From Lonicera japonica (Eukaryota > Streptophyta > Magnoliopsida > Dipsacales > Caprifoliaceae), in the NCBI GenBank assembly GCA_021464415.1, contig CM038467.1:33821226-33885225 (forward strand): DNA of 64,000 nt. Reading direction: 5' to 3'. Positions 36,827 to 47,879 of this stretch are shown in pieces. Every line of letters begins with the position of its first letter. The first letter of the stretch is position 1. A model generated the notes under the pieces. That model had not been told where the DNA came from and did not search any database. It saw nothing but the letters and a program-made list of their open reading frames with translations. The position numbers and the translations under genes were made by a program.

Positions 36827-37973
36827 TTCTACACTGCAATCTGTGTAATTCTTCCTAGGTGAGCTCCCTACTGATCAACCGGTGGTAGTTTTAGTGGACT
36901 GTTTTTCGTAGATTTTTGTTTTGAGAAAGAAGTGTGTGTCTGTTTTCGTTGCCGCATTTGACTGATTTCAAGAACCTAAATTTTATGTGAATAGACCTGC
37001 TATTGCCTTATCATCTTTGAAATTTCATAGTCCATTATTTTTGAGTTAAATTTGTAAAAAAAAATAAAATTGTCTTGTTTCTGATAAAATAACACAATTT
37101 GCCATGGGAGCAGCATCTTATTGATCACATGGTTCATGTATTTGATATAGCATTTGTGTTGTGTTACTGTATAGGCATGTGTAGTCGGGTCCTAGTCATC
37201 CATTCTTGTAAGGTGTGTCTAATGCCCCATTAGTTAACCACAGCCAATTTGCATTGACCAATTAATGGATGATTTCATGTCGCTGAAGTATAAATGTAAA
37301 ATGTTTTATCAACCCCTGGTTTTGTACTGTGCCACGAACATTAATTGCCTTTCACTGCTAGATCTTGTCAAGTTTTGGATGGTAGAAACTACCAAGCAAG
37401 TAGTAATATCTGTAAGTCTGTAAGGTACGCTAGATGTAGTTATCCAACTGAAAAGCATATGTTACTGATTTTAATATGCTGGCATCTATCTGCATTCTAT
37501 GCATATTGTAGAAGGTCCCTGTAAGAAACTGGCCATTGTTTAGAAAATTGAGTAGTTTTATGGCTCTTGTTTTAAAGTTCGTTTTGAAGAAAATGAGCAT
37601 TTTTTAGATTTTATTGAACACTTCACTATTTTTTTTCTTCAATTTTGCTAAATGCTTGACAATATTCAGATTCTAAAATTACTTTCACAGGCAGATTTGT
37701 GTGAAGAACAAGATAGGGCAAAGGTGATCCAGATCCTTTTCTCAACTGTGCACTTCCATTCTATTGTTGATCGGTTCTTGGATAAAGTGTTGGGGATGGA
37801 ATGTTAATGAGTTATGCATAATGTGAAAGAATATATATTTCTGAAGATATATGCATTTTATTTTTCAAGTTTTGGCAGCCTAGACTTATTTTTGAAGTAG
37901 TTGATTATATGCTGTTCCTGACATTGTTTTTCCTGAGCAAGAGCACCTAGTCACTTCAAAAAGCAAATTTTGT
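36827..37973. other. L30 3' flank and intergenic
   Basis: Probably the L30 3' UTR followed by sequence without a recognised gene. It ends at the assembly gap. Confidence 0.5.
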
Positions 37974-38073
37974 NNNNNNNNNNNNNNNNNNNNNNNNNNN
38001 NNNNNNNNNNNNNNNNNNNNNNNNNNNNNNNNNNNNNNNNNNNNNNNNNNNNNNNNNNNNNNNNNNNNNNNNN
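37974..38073. other. assembly gap (100 N)
   Basis: Exactly 100 N, the conventional size for a scaffold gap of unknown length. The true distance between L30 and the transposon domain is therefore unknown. Confidence 0.98.
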
Positions 38074-38399
38074 CGACAAAGTGTAGACTCAAATTTCAAA
38101 TTTTGTCATGATTAGCCACCTCGTTCTCTTTCATTGCCGGTCAGCTCTTTATGTATAAATTTTTGGGCCGTTTTGGGAGGTTGATCAACCACCTGCTCTC
38201 GGTACACCTTAGGATCAATGCTCGCTTGAGTTTGGAACTGGCCCGCCAAGCCAGATGTCATTCATCCAATGCTTAATGTGGTTTGCCTTTATTTATTTTT
38301 TTAACAAGGCCAAGGTAAATATATGGAGTCAGGTATTAATATTGACAACACATAATTTGGTGAGTATATATAGATTTAATATTTGGTTGTTGCCTTACC

Positions 38400-38660
38400 A
38401 TTGTCTCTGCATTTTTGCTCCACTTGTCATCATCAGACCTTTTACCCTTTACGGGTTGGAGGAGTTCATGTGGGTTATTGTCTTCCGATTGTTATTTATG
38501 TGGAGAGGGTGAAATGCCTGCTCGTCCAGTGATGCAATGGAATCAAGATTCTGTTGCGGGTGAATATTTCCCATAAGGGTTCCGTGAGGAGCTTTGCAAC
38601 ATCATACTCGTTCCCACTGAAGTCTTTGCCGGACGTGGCAAGCTTTTCGTGGTGTACAAT
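38400..38660 (-). pseudogene. possible ULP1-like (C48) protease remnant
   Basis: On the minus strand a frame reads YDVAKLLTEPLW then NRILIPLHHWTSRHFTL and, after a stop, THMNSSNP. This order (I-IP-H...HW/HF...NS) resembles the catalytic His region of ULP1-like proteases found in plant transposons. It lies downstream of the exons at 39300-41693 in the same orientation and could be their C-terminus. Identification is weak. Confidence 0.35.
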
Positions 38661-38900
38661 ACAGTAAAACTGTAAAAGGAAAGTTAACAGGAATTAGATC
38701 GGGAATGTAAATCTTCGTGCTATGTAATTTTTTGGTTTATCAGGGATTTACTTACTGAAGCTTCCAAGTCAATGAAACCAAATCTATCCATTTTTTTTGG
38801 TTCTACCTCCTGCTTCATCATGGTAATGTACTGCTTCAAAACCTGCAACATTTTGCACATGCACTTAACTTGTTAGAGAAGTTACAAGTGCAATAGTAAT

Positions 38901-39054
38901 GGATTGCTTGGGCCAGTTATCAATACTACTGGGTCCAGTAATCCTGAGTACTGGAACTAGTGATTAATATTACTGGACACAGTAATCATGATTACTGTGT
39001 CCAGTAATTGTGATTACTAGGTACAGTAATATTTATTTCTGGCCCAAGCAATCC
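38901..39054. mobile_element. 154-bp unit with 16-bp perfect terminal inverted repeats
   Basis: GGATTGCTTGGGCCAG (38901-38916) and its exact complement (39039-39054) bound a core made almost entirely of GTAATCC/GATTACTGG palindromes. It lies in an intron of the degraded gene. No clear target duplication. Confidence 0.6.
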
Positions 39055-40077
39055 AAATACACACGGTAATCGAAAATGATAATAGACAGTAATCCAAATT
39101 ATTCAATTGCTTTTTACGTCTTTATCCAAATCTCTCCCCTCAATTATGTCTTTTATCATATTTTTTTCTATAATGGGGCCGAACGGGTTCTCAAGATCCT
39201 GGTAGTAGATTTCTCTGTTAAGATAACAAATTAAAATCAATTAGTATGGCTTTTTTAAATTAGTTTTACAATTACAACTTGTGGACAAAAATATGTACTT
39301 ACTCGTTCGACTCCCAGAAACTGTGGTAATGCTCCTGAATCTTCATGTTGAGGGTCTGCCAGGGTTCCTTTGTGCAGTCGATCCCATTGATAAGCAATGG
39401 TTGTATGGTCCCATGGGATTTTGCTTTCTTAAGTGGCCTGCTGATTGCTGAAGTGGCCGACTCGCTTTCCCTCTGCCTTGTTGCACCCCGTCGTGTACTT
39501 CACGTTTTTCTTGATTGAATGTTGGGGCGGTAACGTAATGGCTCTTTGTTCGGGGGCCACCTCTTGAGCAATATGTTTAACCACTTCATCAGCTTGGGCC
39601 AATGCTACTTCTTCATTTATAGACCCTCCCCAGTCTTCGACCCTCTCTGTGACAACCTCCTCCTTCCTTTCTTCGGCCACGTCCGCTGTGTCATGAACCC
39701 TATCATCCCGAATTGGACTATGTGGTATTGGATCATTCTGGTCTCTTGGAGTTGTAGGTGTTGTGACCCGCGGTTCAGCCTGCCTCCTTTCATGTTGGCG
39801 CTCTAGCAGCTTAATTTTTTTATCCGACGCTGCTATAGCGTCAACCATTTTTTTGGTGAGGGCATGGACAGTTTCTTGATAGCCCATTAGATTCGGCTTT
39901 TGTAGGTCCATGTTGATGTTATTGTCGATAAGTCGAGATAACTCGGCGACAACAATATCCACAATTTGGACCACCTTTTTTGCCATATTCTCGTTTTCCT
40001 TTTTTTTTGTGGGACCTGTAATCACAGATAAAACATGACATGTAATGAGAATCTCCAGCCTATGTATAATAATAATA

Positions 40078-40335
40078 ATGGATTGCTGGGGGCAGTAATA
40101 TGATTACTGGTGCCAGTAATTTGGAATACTAGGGCAGTAATTGATTTATGGCCAAATAAATCTAGATTACTGGGGTTAGTAATTTATTAAAGCATGATTA
40201 CTGGAGGCAGTAATCCGAATTACTGAGGCATGTGATCAAGATTACCGAGGGAAGTAATCTATTACCAATCCCAGTAATTATGATTACTGGAACATGTAAT
40301 CTTCAATACTGGGAGAAGTAGTCCAGTAATTAGTA
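40078..40335. repeat. ATTACTGG/CCAGTAAT palindrome cluster B
   Basis: Irregular array of GATTACTGG and CCAGTAATC half-sites in both orientations, mostly as inverted pairs a few bases apart, in the intron between exons b and c. It starts GGATTGCTGGGGGCAG, like the 38901 unit. Confidence 0.85.
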
Positions 40336-41753
40336 GTATAACATCCTATATTTCATGCAAAATTCTTACCCATTTTGAAAGCTCTAAGGATTCATCCTCA
40401 CCACTCTTATCTTCACCTTCGGAATCATTCTTATCTCCAATAGTTTCCTCCTCCTTTCCCTGTTGCCCTTGCTTTTCCTTGTCCCCTACCAATTGTTCGT
40501 TCGTTAAATTAAAGGCGGACATTGGCCAAGCTCCGCCAAGTACAAGTTCCTGAATCACAAAGTACAATTGAATAGGTTCTTTTTGTCTTAAATGCATAAA
40601 AGTATAGTATTTATATAAATACAAAAGTTACCTCTAAGAGGTTGGGGTTTGACTCCAAGGCTTTCACGTCGAACATGTCTCTAATGTTCCATGCCACGAA
40701 ATGTGGCCTACCGATTAGACGATTCTCTGACCGTGGCAATCTATGTTTTGTGTTCTCCAAAAACCAATACTGCACCAACAGCGTGCATTTGTTGAGTGTG
40801 CTTGGTTTATCCTTGTTGTACTTCTTGATGCCAGAGAACAAGAAGTCTACAGTCGAGTTCGCCCAGTCATACTTGTCAACATTATCAATGTCAATGCATA
40901 TGTTGACCAAATCCCATGTAAGATTGATCCCCGTTCTGTTGAAGAAGAATGTTGAGAATAAATACATCAGCAGAGTCGATGCAACCTTTTTTGGATCGGC
41001 TCTTTTTTCTTTGTTTAGCTCGGATGTGAGCAAGTTCTTTAAATCGGTACGAGAAGGCCCTTTTGTTTCCTTGCAATTTTTGAACACGTTGGCCGTCTGT
41101 TCCTTTCTATCCTCTGATCGAGGAACGGGTACAATTTTTTGTCCTCCAGTGGGAAGGTGAAACAAGACCGTCACAAACTTTGCGATCAAGTTCAACTGTA
41201 AACTGCCAAAGGACCACAACATCCGGCCCGTGTCGAAATGCTTCATTATTATTTCGAAGTCAATTTTAGTCTTCCTACAATTGGCTTCCTTGATTAAGGC
41301 ATCCCGAAAGCAACACGTCATAGGGCCGAAGACCGTCCCGTTTAGAATATCCCATGTTTCAGTCGGGATAGCTTCCCGGTATTGATTTACCAATTCGGCA
41401 AAGGCCAATATTGTGCATCTCTGGGGAAAAGACCTTTTTGGTTTGCCAACGTCTGGCTTTGATGGTTTTGCCTGATTCTTTTGTTTCTTCGATTTGGCAG
41501 TTTTAGGAGAACCAATGGGCATGCCCTTCGGGTTTCCTACCGTTGCTTCAGCTGTCTTTTTGGTGGCCTTCTTCGACAGTGCTTCACTCAATGGTGTACG
41601 TCTTTTCCTCAATTCAGATAATGGCACAGCATCACTGCTGCTTGTAGAGACCTCTTCCTTACCACGCAACGGGGTATCATGTTGTGATGCCATTCTGATT
41701 TCAGCAAAATAAATTAATTTATTAAGGAGAGAAGCTACATAGGCAGTTACTTG

Positions 41754-42125
41754 GATTACTGGAACCAATGATTGGGATTATTGGCCCCAGTAATATATTA
41801 CTGGGTCCAGTATTACTGGGGCCAATAATCCAAGTTGCAGGGACATTAATGGATTAGTGTGGCCAGTAATTATCCATCACTTGGGCCAGTAATGGATTAC
41901 CGCAGCCAGTAATCCATTAGGTAATCCAGATTAATAACCCAGTAATCCAAGTTGCTGGGCGGCCAGTAATGGATTACTGGTTCCGATAATTATCCATAGC
42001 TTGGGCTAGTCATGGATTACCACGGCCAGTAATTCATTACGGAGGACAATAATCACATTACTGGGTTCAGTATTTATTTAATGTTCGAGGAAACGTCATT
42101 ACTGGGGTCAGTAATCCTTGTTTTG
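41754..42125. repeat. ATTACTGG/CCAGTAAT palindrome cluster C
   Basis: Dense array of the palindrome in the probable leader intron of the minus-strand gene (acceptor just right of 41693, donor GTAAGTTT at 42348). Many inverted pairs, for example GGATTACTGGTTCCGATAAT. Confidence 0.85.
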
Positions 42126-42348
42126 GTTATCGTTGTAGCAATCAACATTCAACAATGAACAATAACCGCATGTCAAAGGAAGATACTACTCAAACATTAC
42201 ACATAGAAACAAATATAAAGGGTTCAAGTTTTTTTTAGATCCTATCTATATTCACTCATAATGGCGAGATGCTTTCATCAAATATAAAATCTTCTTGGTG
42301 ATGAAAATAAGTTGTTAATAGACATTAACGTACTTAAAAAAAACTTAC

Positions 42349-42540
42349 ATGGTTGGATAAGCCAAAGAGATGACGAAGATGATGTCTTTACGTGTGTAGT
42401 ACAGAGAGTTAGAGAGCGAGAGCTTCGTTGTGAATCGTGGTCTCCGAAAATGGCAGTAGTTGTTAGAAAGGTGGGGAGAGCGAAAAGTTTTTTTCAAAAG
42501 AGAATTTTTGTTGAGAAGTGGTACCAGTTGTAAATAAGAG
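42349..42540 (-). promoter_or_regulatory. probable pyrimidine-rich leader of the minus-strand gene
   Basis: On the minus strand this is CT-rich (TCTCGCTCTCTAACTCTC and similar) and ends at a good donor, AACCAT|GTAAGTTT. It fits a first non-coding exon, with transcription starting near 42.54 kb. The tnpA-like gene at 47.6 kb has the same layout. Confidence 0.45.
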
Positions 42541-42582
42541 GAATATATCATTTACGGATGTGCTAAAATGAAAATACTGACC

Positions 42583-42752
42583 CAAACTTACTGACCTCAG
42601 TAATTCAAATTCTGACCCAGCAACTGGATTACTTTTCACAGTAATCCTGATTACTTCACCCAGTAATGTGGATTATTGGGCGGTAATTAGTATTACTTCC
42701 CCCAGTAATTTATTACTGGTCCCAGTAATCTATATTATTGGATCTAGTAATC
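42583..42752. repeat. ATTACTGG/CCAGTAAT palindrome cluster D
   Basis: About eight half-sites just upstream of the presumed promoter of the minus-strand gene, including paired TTTATTACTGGTCCCAGTAA. Confidence 0.85.
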
Positions 42753-42779
42753 CTTTACATAAAATTTAAAACAACAAAC

Positions 42780-43620
42780 CAATTTAGATTTTAAGATTTC
42801 ACCACTTTGCGACAACGACCCAAACACAAGCATTCATAAAACAGCCCACAAATGAAAATTAATGGTGTACAATTTCAAATATAGAGAAACAAATTCTTTT
42901 CCATTGATGAAAGTTAGATTACAAAGGAGGGACTTTGAGGTCCAACTGAAATAAATTGTGTACAAGATGAGATATAAAGAAACAACTTCATTTTCATTGA
43001 TTAAATTAACATTACAAAGGAGGGACTTTGAGGTCTAACTGAAATAAATGGTGTACAAGATGAGATATAGAGAAAGAAACAGTTAATTGTTCAAGAGACA
43101 CAAGACCAGAGGGATCTCAAGACCGGTGGGAAAGAACCGAGTCTAATTTTTTCGCTGGCAAATCCTTGATTCATAGAAATACATGGTTAAACATGTAGGT
43201 CCGATTGATCAAGGTAATCTTTCCCATCAGACCTTCCTCCTCTCCTCTCCCCTTAACCTAACAGCTCACGTAGCCGGTCCCTCACTGCGGTCACGGAGTC
43301 CAGACGTTGCTCCGGGTTTCTAAGGAATCGAGTCAAATTTTCCAACTCCGAATCTCTCTTTCAAGACGGCGGCCAGACGTTGCTCCAGGTCTTTAATGCT
43401 TTAAGTCGAAATTTCCAACATCCGAACCTCTCTTCCAACTGTAGTAGGGGTCACCGGAAGACTATAGGAACAGTTAGCCTCTGAAACATCATCCATCGGT
43501 AATGGTATTAGAAAAGTGATGGAATGGGCTACTAACTATAGCAGTGCAAGCTTTGGTTTTCAAGGGAAGTTATTAATTTTGAAACGACGTGATGATACTG
43601 CTAACGGGCTAATTAATAAC
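42780..43620. repeat. internal duplication, left copy
   Basis: Aligns by eye with about 44780-45880. Shared parts include GGAGGGACTTTGAGGTC, GGTGTACAAGATGAGATATA, CCAGACGTTGCTCCAGGTC and AACAGTGCAAGC-like sequence. A further local repeat of the GGAGGGACTTTGAGGTC part lies near 42928 and 43020. This copy carries a broken version of the coiled-coil frame. Confidence 0.7.
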
Positions 43621-44560
43621 CTGACTACCCAAAATGATGATACGGTCGTGTAAAGGCACACTAGAAACTTCGATTACTAGACCCCCATCAGTGGATTACT
43701 GTCCCCAGTAATGGTAATTACTGGCGCCGGTAATTTATTATTGGTCGCAGTAATTAATTTTACTACCACCAGTAATCTAAAAATTGTTTTAAAAATGAAA
43801 AAAAATGTCGGTCCAATCTGATTTACATATATAATTTTTTTTCTAGCATGAAGATAAATTGAAGTTAAGCTAAGTTAGATTCATCACACGATTCTCCTTT
43901 ATATTCTCTTATTATCGGTTCTTATTTAATTTGCACGGGTACACCCCAGTTAATTTTGAAAAGACGTGATTTTTTTCGTAGACGTTACCTGCCCGTCCAG
44001 ATCTGCCACGTGGCAACCCCCCCCCCCCCTTTACCCCTAATTAATAACCCGTCTACCCGAAATGATGATACGGACATGTAAAGCCACATTAGAAACTTCG
44101 ATTACTGGAACCATCAGTGGATTGCTGGCCCCAGTAATGGAAATTACTGGATCCAGTAATTTTACTGCCACCAGTAGTCTAAAAATTATTTTTAAAATTA
44201 AAAAACATGTCAGTCTAATCCGATTTACATATATAATTTTTTTTTCTAGCATGAAGATAAATTGAAGCTAAGCTAAGTTTGATTCATCACACGCTTCTCC
44301 TTTATATTACCTTATTATCGGTTCTTATTTAATTTGCATGGGTACACCCCAGTTAATTTTGAAAAGACGTGATTTTTTTCGTAGACATTACCGCCCGTCC
44401 AGATCTGCCACATGGCAACTGCCCCCTGCTTCTAATTAATAACATGTCTACCAGATAATGATACTGACGTGTAAAGCCAAACTAAAAACTTCGATTACTG
44501 GACCCATCAGTGGATTACTGGCTCCAGTAATGGTAATTACTGGCTCCAGTAATTAATAAC
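43609..44560. repeat. tandem repeat of about 0.4 kb carrying palindromes (clusters E-G)
   Basis: Units start at about 43609, 44039 and 44433 (TAATTAATAAC...TCTACC), with a short fourth start near 44549. Each has GTAAAG, then AAACTTCGATTACT, then palindrome sites, then, in the two complete units, TCTAGCATGAAGATAAATTG and ACACCCCAGTTAATTTTGAA. A 13-14 C tract ends the first unit near 44020. Confidence 0.8.
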
Positions 44561-44720
44561 CTAACTACTCGAAATGATGAAACAGAATTACCGGCACCAG
44601 TAATGGATTACGAGTTCCAGTAATCCATTACTGGTGCCGATAATTATAAATACTACCCCCAGTAATCCTAATTATAGGCCCACATAATAAGGATTACTGA
44701 ACCCAGTAATCATTCAGTTC
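44560..44720. repeat. palindrome cluster G, distal part
   Basis: Further ATTACTGG/CCAGTAAT pairs with changed spacers, for example GGATTACGAGTTCCAGTAAT. Confidence 0.8.
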
Positions 44721-44779
44721 ATGTTTATAATAGCTGAACAAGTAGATTTTCAAATTCCATCAATTTGCCACAAATCAAC

Positions 44780-45880
44780 AATGACCCAAACACAAGCATT
44801 CTTACAACATAGACAAGAGAAAATAAATGGTGTACAAGATGAGATATAGAGAAACAAATTCTTTTCCATTGATGAAAGTAAAATTACAGAGGAGGGACTT
44901 CGAGGTCCAACTGAAATAATAGGTGTACAAGACGAGATATAAAGAGACAACTTATCTTCGAGGTCCAACTGATTACATATTCAATTAAAGGATGAAATAA
45001 AACGAGCCACAAAAAGTTTAAGACCAGAAGATGGGAAAGATACCATCAACTATTCAAAAAAAAACAAGGGAGGGCTCTTAATTATGAAGTTAACCTCCCA
45101 CACTGTTGTATGTTCTCCATAACCGGAGAAACACTAGGTGATAGATGGGCACGTGACTGTGATGCTACGGGCAACATGTCAACAAAACCCAAAACATAAG
45201 AACTCCCTAGATAACCCAGATACAGAAAAATGAGTCAATCTAAGAAGAACTCAAGGAGAGGGAGAGGAGAGATAAACAGACGGGGTAGTTTTTGAACAGA
45301 AGATGGGAAAGAAACCACCAACTGTTCAAGAAAAACTAGGTGATAGATGGGAAAGTGACTGCTATGCTAAGGGCAACTTGTCAATGAGCCGAAACCATAA
45401 GAACTCCCTAGAAACCGCAGATCGACAAAAGGGCTTCAATCCAGGAAGAACTAAGGTTTCCCATCACCTGACCGTCCTCTCACCCTACCCTAACCGCTCA
45501 TGTAGGCGGTCCTGCTCTGCGGACACAGCGGCCAGACGTTGCTCCAGGTCTCTAATGGTTCGGGTCAAATTTTCCAACCTCTTAACCTCTCTTTTAAGTC
45601 TTTCCACCCTCCAAAAAAGGTTATCAACTGCACTAGGAGTCACCAGAGGCCGATAAGAACTGTTAGCATCTGAAATATTATCCATATTAATAGTATTTGA
45701 AAAGAGATGAGAAAGAAATAAACCTGATTGGATGGAATGGGTTACTTATAACAGTGCAAGCGTTGGTTTTCGAGGGAAGTTATTAATTTTAAAACGACGT
45801 AACTCTTTGGTAACCACTCCCTGCCCGACCCGCGCTGCCACGTGGCTAACCCCCCTGCCAATTAGTAACCTGACGACTCA
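44780..45880. repeat. internal duplication, right copy
   Basis: Counterpart of 42780-43620. It contains the intact small coiled-coil frame on the minus strand and its own repeats (GATGGGAAAG, CAACTGTTCAAG-like sequence at about 45030 and 45300). Confidence 0.65.
45485..45685 (-). CDS. small coiled-coil ORF in transposon domain
   Basis: 66 codons starting MDNISDANSSYRPLVTPSAV, then a heptad-like, highly charged helix (FWRVERLKREVKRLENLTRT, DLEQRLAAVSAEQDRLHERL) ending at a stop. It would form a dimerising coiled coil with no other domain. The duplicated copy at about 43255-43480 has in-frame stops and an internal repeat, so only this one is open. It may be a first exon of a longer protein. 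Family not recognised. Confidence 0.4.
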   Translation of the reverse strand: MDNISDANSSYRPLVTPSAVDNLFWRVERLKREVKRLENLTRTIRDLEQRLAAVSAEQDRLHERLG

Positions 45881-45919
45881 AGAAGATGGTATGCACGTGT
45901 AAAGATCACACCAAAAACC

Positions 45920-46030
45920 TAGATTACTGGCACTAGTAATATAATTACTGCCCCCGGTAATTTGGATTACTGTGTCCGGTAATGTTTATTACTGGACCCA
46001 GTAATCTATTACTAGACCCAGTAATTATGG
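45920..46030. repeat. ATTACTGG/CCAGTAAT palindrome cluster H
   Basis: Five or six consecutive sites (GATTACTGGCACTAGTAAT, TTATTACTGGACCCAGTAAT and others). This is the last cluster before a 2-kb stretch without the motif. Confidence 0.85.
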
Positions 46031-46334
46031 AATTGCCTTGTTTCAAATCTATATAAAACACCATATTTGATCAAAAAATCTCTATCAAAATTACAAGAAT
46101 CTATTGGCTAAAAATTTTATGTTAATTTCATTATTTTTTATATATTTACAAACTAATTATTATATGGATAAATTTTTAAATGGATCGGATATAATCCGAT
46201 CCGAACACATTTGGATACGGATCGATATTTTGATGTTGCGTTACATGATCCGATTCAAATCCGATCCGAAAACTTTTCCAAATATAGATTTGGATTCACC
46301 TTGATCCGATCCAAATCCAATTCGTTTACAGGCC

Positions 46335-46775
46335 TAAATAACAAGTAAGTCTGTTGTGGATGCCCTTCTTATGACAACTGGCACAAGTTGATTGACATCT
46401 TCTCATACTCTCCGCTAGACTTCATCCTCTTGTTCCTACACCTGCCCGAAAACCTTTGAGGAAGACTTGTCCATATTTGTTATTGGGTGAATGGGGAAAC
46501 TATATGATTTCCTGGATGAATCAGTGTGAAATACGACGTCAACGAAGTTATAAACATCCCTGTTCAGATAATTCATACACACCAGGGGATGAATTATGAA
46601 CATTGAATCTGCAAGACTTCTTCATCTTTATTTCCAGATTCTCCTCTATTTCCGGTGTGAGTATGGTTGTCCACAACAGAGACTCATCTCTCTTCTTACA
46701 GATCATATCCATTTGTTTTATCCTCGTATGTTCTAGAAGACAATATACTGGCATCAATCGCTCAAAGCTAATCCT
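46335..46775 (-). pseudogene. Mutator-like (MULE) transposase C-terminal relic
   Basis: The minus-strand frame at 46548-46757 reads HTRIKQMDMICKKRDESLLW then LTPEIEENLEIKMKKSCRFN. This is the MuDR-type arrangement in which a short helical segment and a LTPxxxxxLE motif precede the SWIM region. Further on, in other frames, RCRNKRMKSSGEYEKM and CASCHKKGIHNRL resemble the C-terminal CCHC knuckle. Several shifts; no catalytic core found. Confidence 0.5.
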
Positions 46776-47355
46776 GCACAGTCAAATAAAAAAAAATCTA
46801 ATAATAGGATAAAAAAAATTATCATGTGACGAATTTAAATAGACAAAATCAATCAGTTTATTTTGAACCCATTATCTAGTCTAATCTAACGTTGTGAACA
46901 ATTGAAACGTAAGTTCAGTATATAATAATGCTGGAAAAACTAAAAGTATATATACTTGATTGGACCGACTTGTTTTTAATTTTTTTAAGAGCTTTTTAAT
47001 CTTAATCTAACCACGTAACGTACGTCTTAAAAATGACAGATTGGGATGGCCTAAACAATAATTTTTCTTGATTTTTTTGGCATAATTTTTCTTTAATTGA
47101 TCTTGATTAGTACATTTTAAATATTAAATATTTATTAAATTTAGAATTTTTTATTTTAAGTTATTACATTTTTAATGTAGACAACATTATTAGTGTGTGA
47201 TAGTTTTCTTATGTGTAAGTGTCTTAACTTTGATGTGTGTACAAAACTTATCAATAGTGTATAAATAATTCTACCATAACATATATATCTAACCATTATA
47301 TTCTTATATTTTTTGGAGAAAATTTTGGTCAATAATTTCAACTAAAATTTATTTA
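46776..47355. other. AT-rich spacer
   Basis: No gene or palindrome motif seen. It separates the MULE relic from the CACTA subterminal repeats. The CACTA left terminus should be near its right edge but is not recognisable. Confidence 0.45.
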
Positions 47356-47369
47356 AAATTTCCTTCACA

Positions 47370-47560
47370 AATATGTAGGCGACATACAAGTTATACATAC
47401 GTCTCTCAAATTCATCCTAAGAGACGTACGGACATATTATGTCGCCCAAAAGTATTCCCCCCATAAATTTTCGTGAAAATTTTGAATTATTTGAAATTTT
47501 CAAACTTTTAAAGCGACGTAGTTTTTAAATAATTTGTATTACACTTACGTCTCCCAAGAT
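47370..47560. repeat. CACTA left subterminal repeats
   Basis: Several copies of a GGCGAC/TACGTCTC motif in both orientations, as near the right end. Confidence 0.7.
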
Positions 47561-47790
47561 TGTGGTTATAAATAGAAATTATTAAATCTTCCTTCCCCCT
47601 TTCCATTCTTTACGAACCCTAAGCTCTCTTCTCTCTTCCCCGGCACCCTCTTCTCTTTTCCTCCTCTGTCCCCTACCCCTCACTCTCTCCCCACACGTAC
47701 ACGAGATCTGCTCTCTCTTCTCTCCTACACCGCCTACGCAACTCCCCGTCTCAATCTCTCTCTCTCTTACACAGCCTATTTCTATTTGGT
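47558..47790 (+). promoter_or_regulatory. promoter and pyrimidine-rich leader of the tnpA-like gene
   Basis: A TATA-like TTATAAATAG lies near 47563, followed by a long CT-rich leader (CTCTCTTCTCTCTTCCCC and similar) ending at a GTAAGC donor at about 47790. It fits a first non-coding exon; the leader intron extends toward the ATG at 48958. Confidence 0.6.
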
Positions 47791-47879
47791 AAGCTTCTCA
47801 CTCTCCATTTCTATTTGTTTGCAATTATGGGGCTTGAATAGGCGTTATTGCGTGAAATAAGATAGTTTGGCTTGTATTC

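Larger units (their letters stand above)
38781..41693 (-). pseudogene. transposon-associated gene of unknown function, multi-exon, degraded
   Basis: Exon a (40632-41693, 354 codons) opens MASQHDTPLRG, has a Lys/Ser/Pro-rich N-terminus, then a folded part with AELVNQYREAIPTETWDILN, LIAKFVTVLFHLP and VDKYDWANSTVDFLFSGIKK. Exon b (40370-40549, 60 codons) is acidic (GEDKSGEDESLEL). Exon c (39300-about 40015) has a coiled-coil-like part and LNMKIQEHYHSFWESNE; it needs shifts at an A run near 40005 and again before 39430. Shorter pieces follow (REIYYQDLENPFG near 39200 and VLKQYITMMKQEVEPKK at about 38790-38855). The layout resembles the N-terminal halves of ULP1-like proteins carried by plant transposons; the family is not certain. 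Intron and upstream spaces hold the ATTACTGG palindrome clusters. Confidence 0.6.

Noticed and set aside
40642..41160. 172-codon plus-strand frame
   Set aside because: Antisense shadow of the 354-codon exon at 40632-41693, which has the better coding pattern and splice sites.
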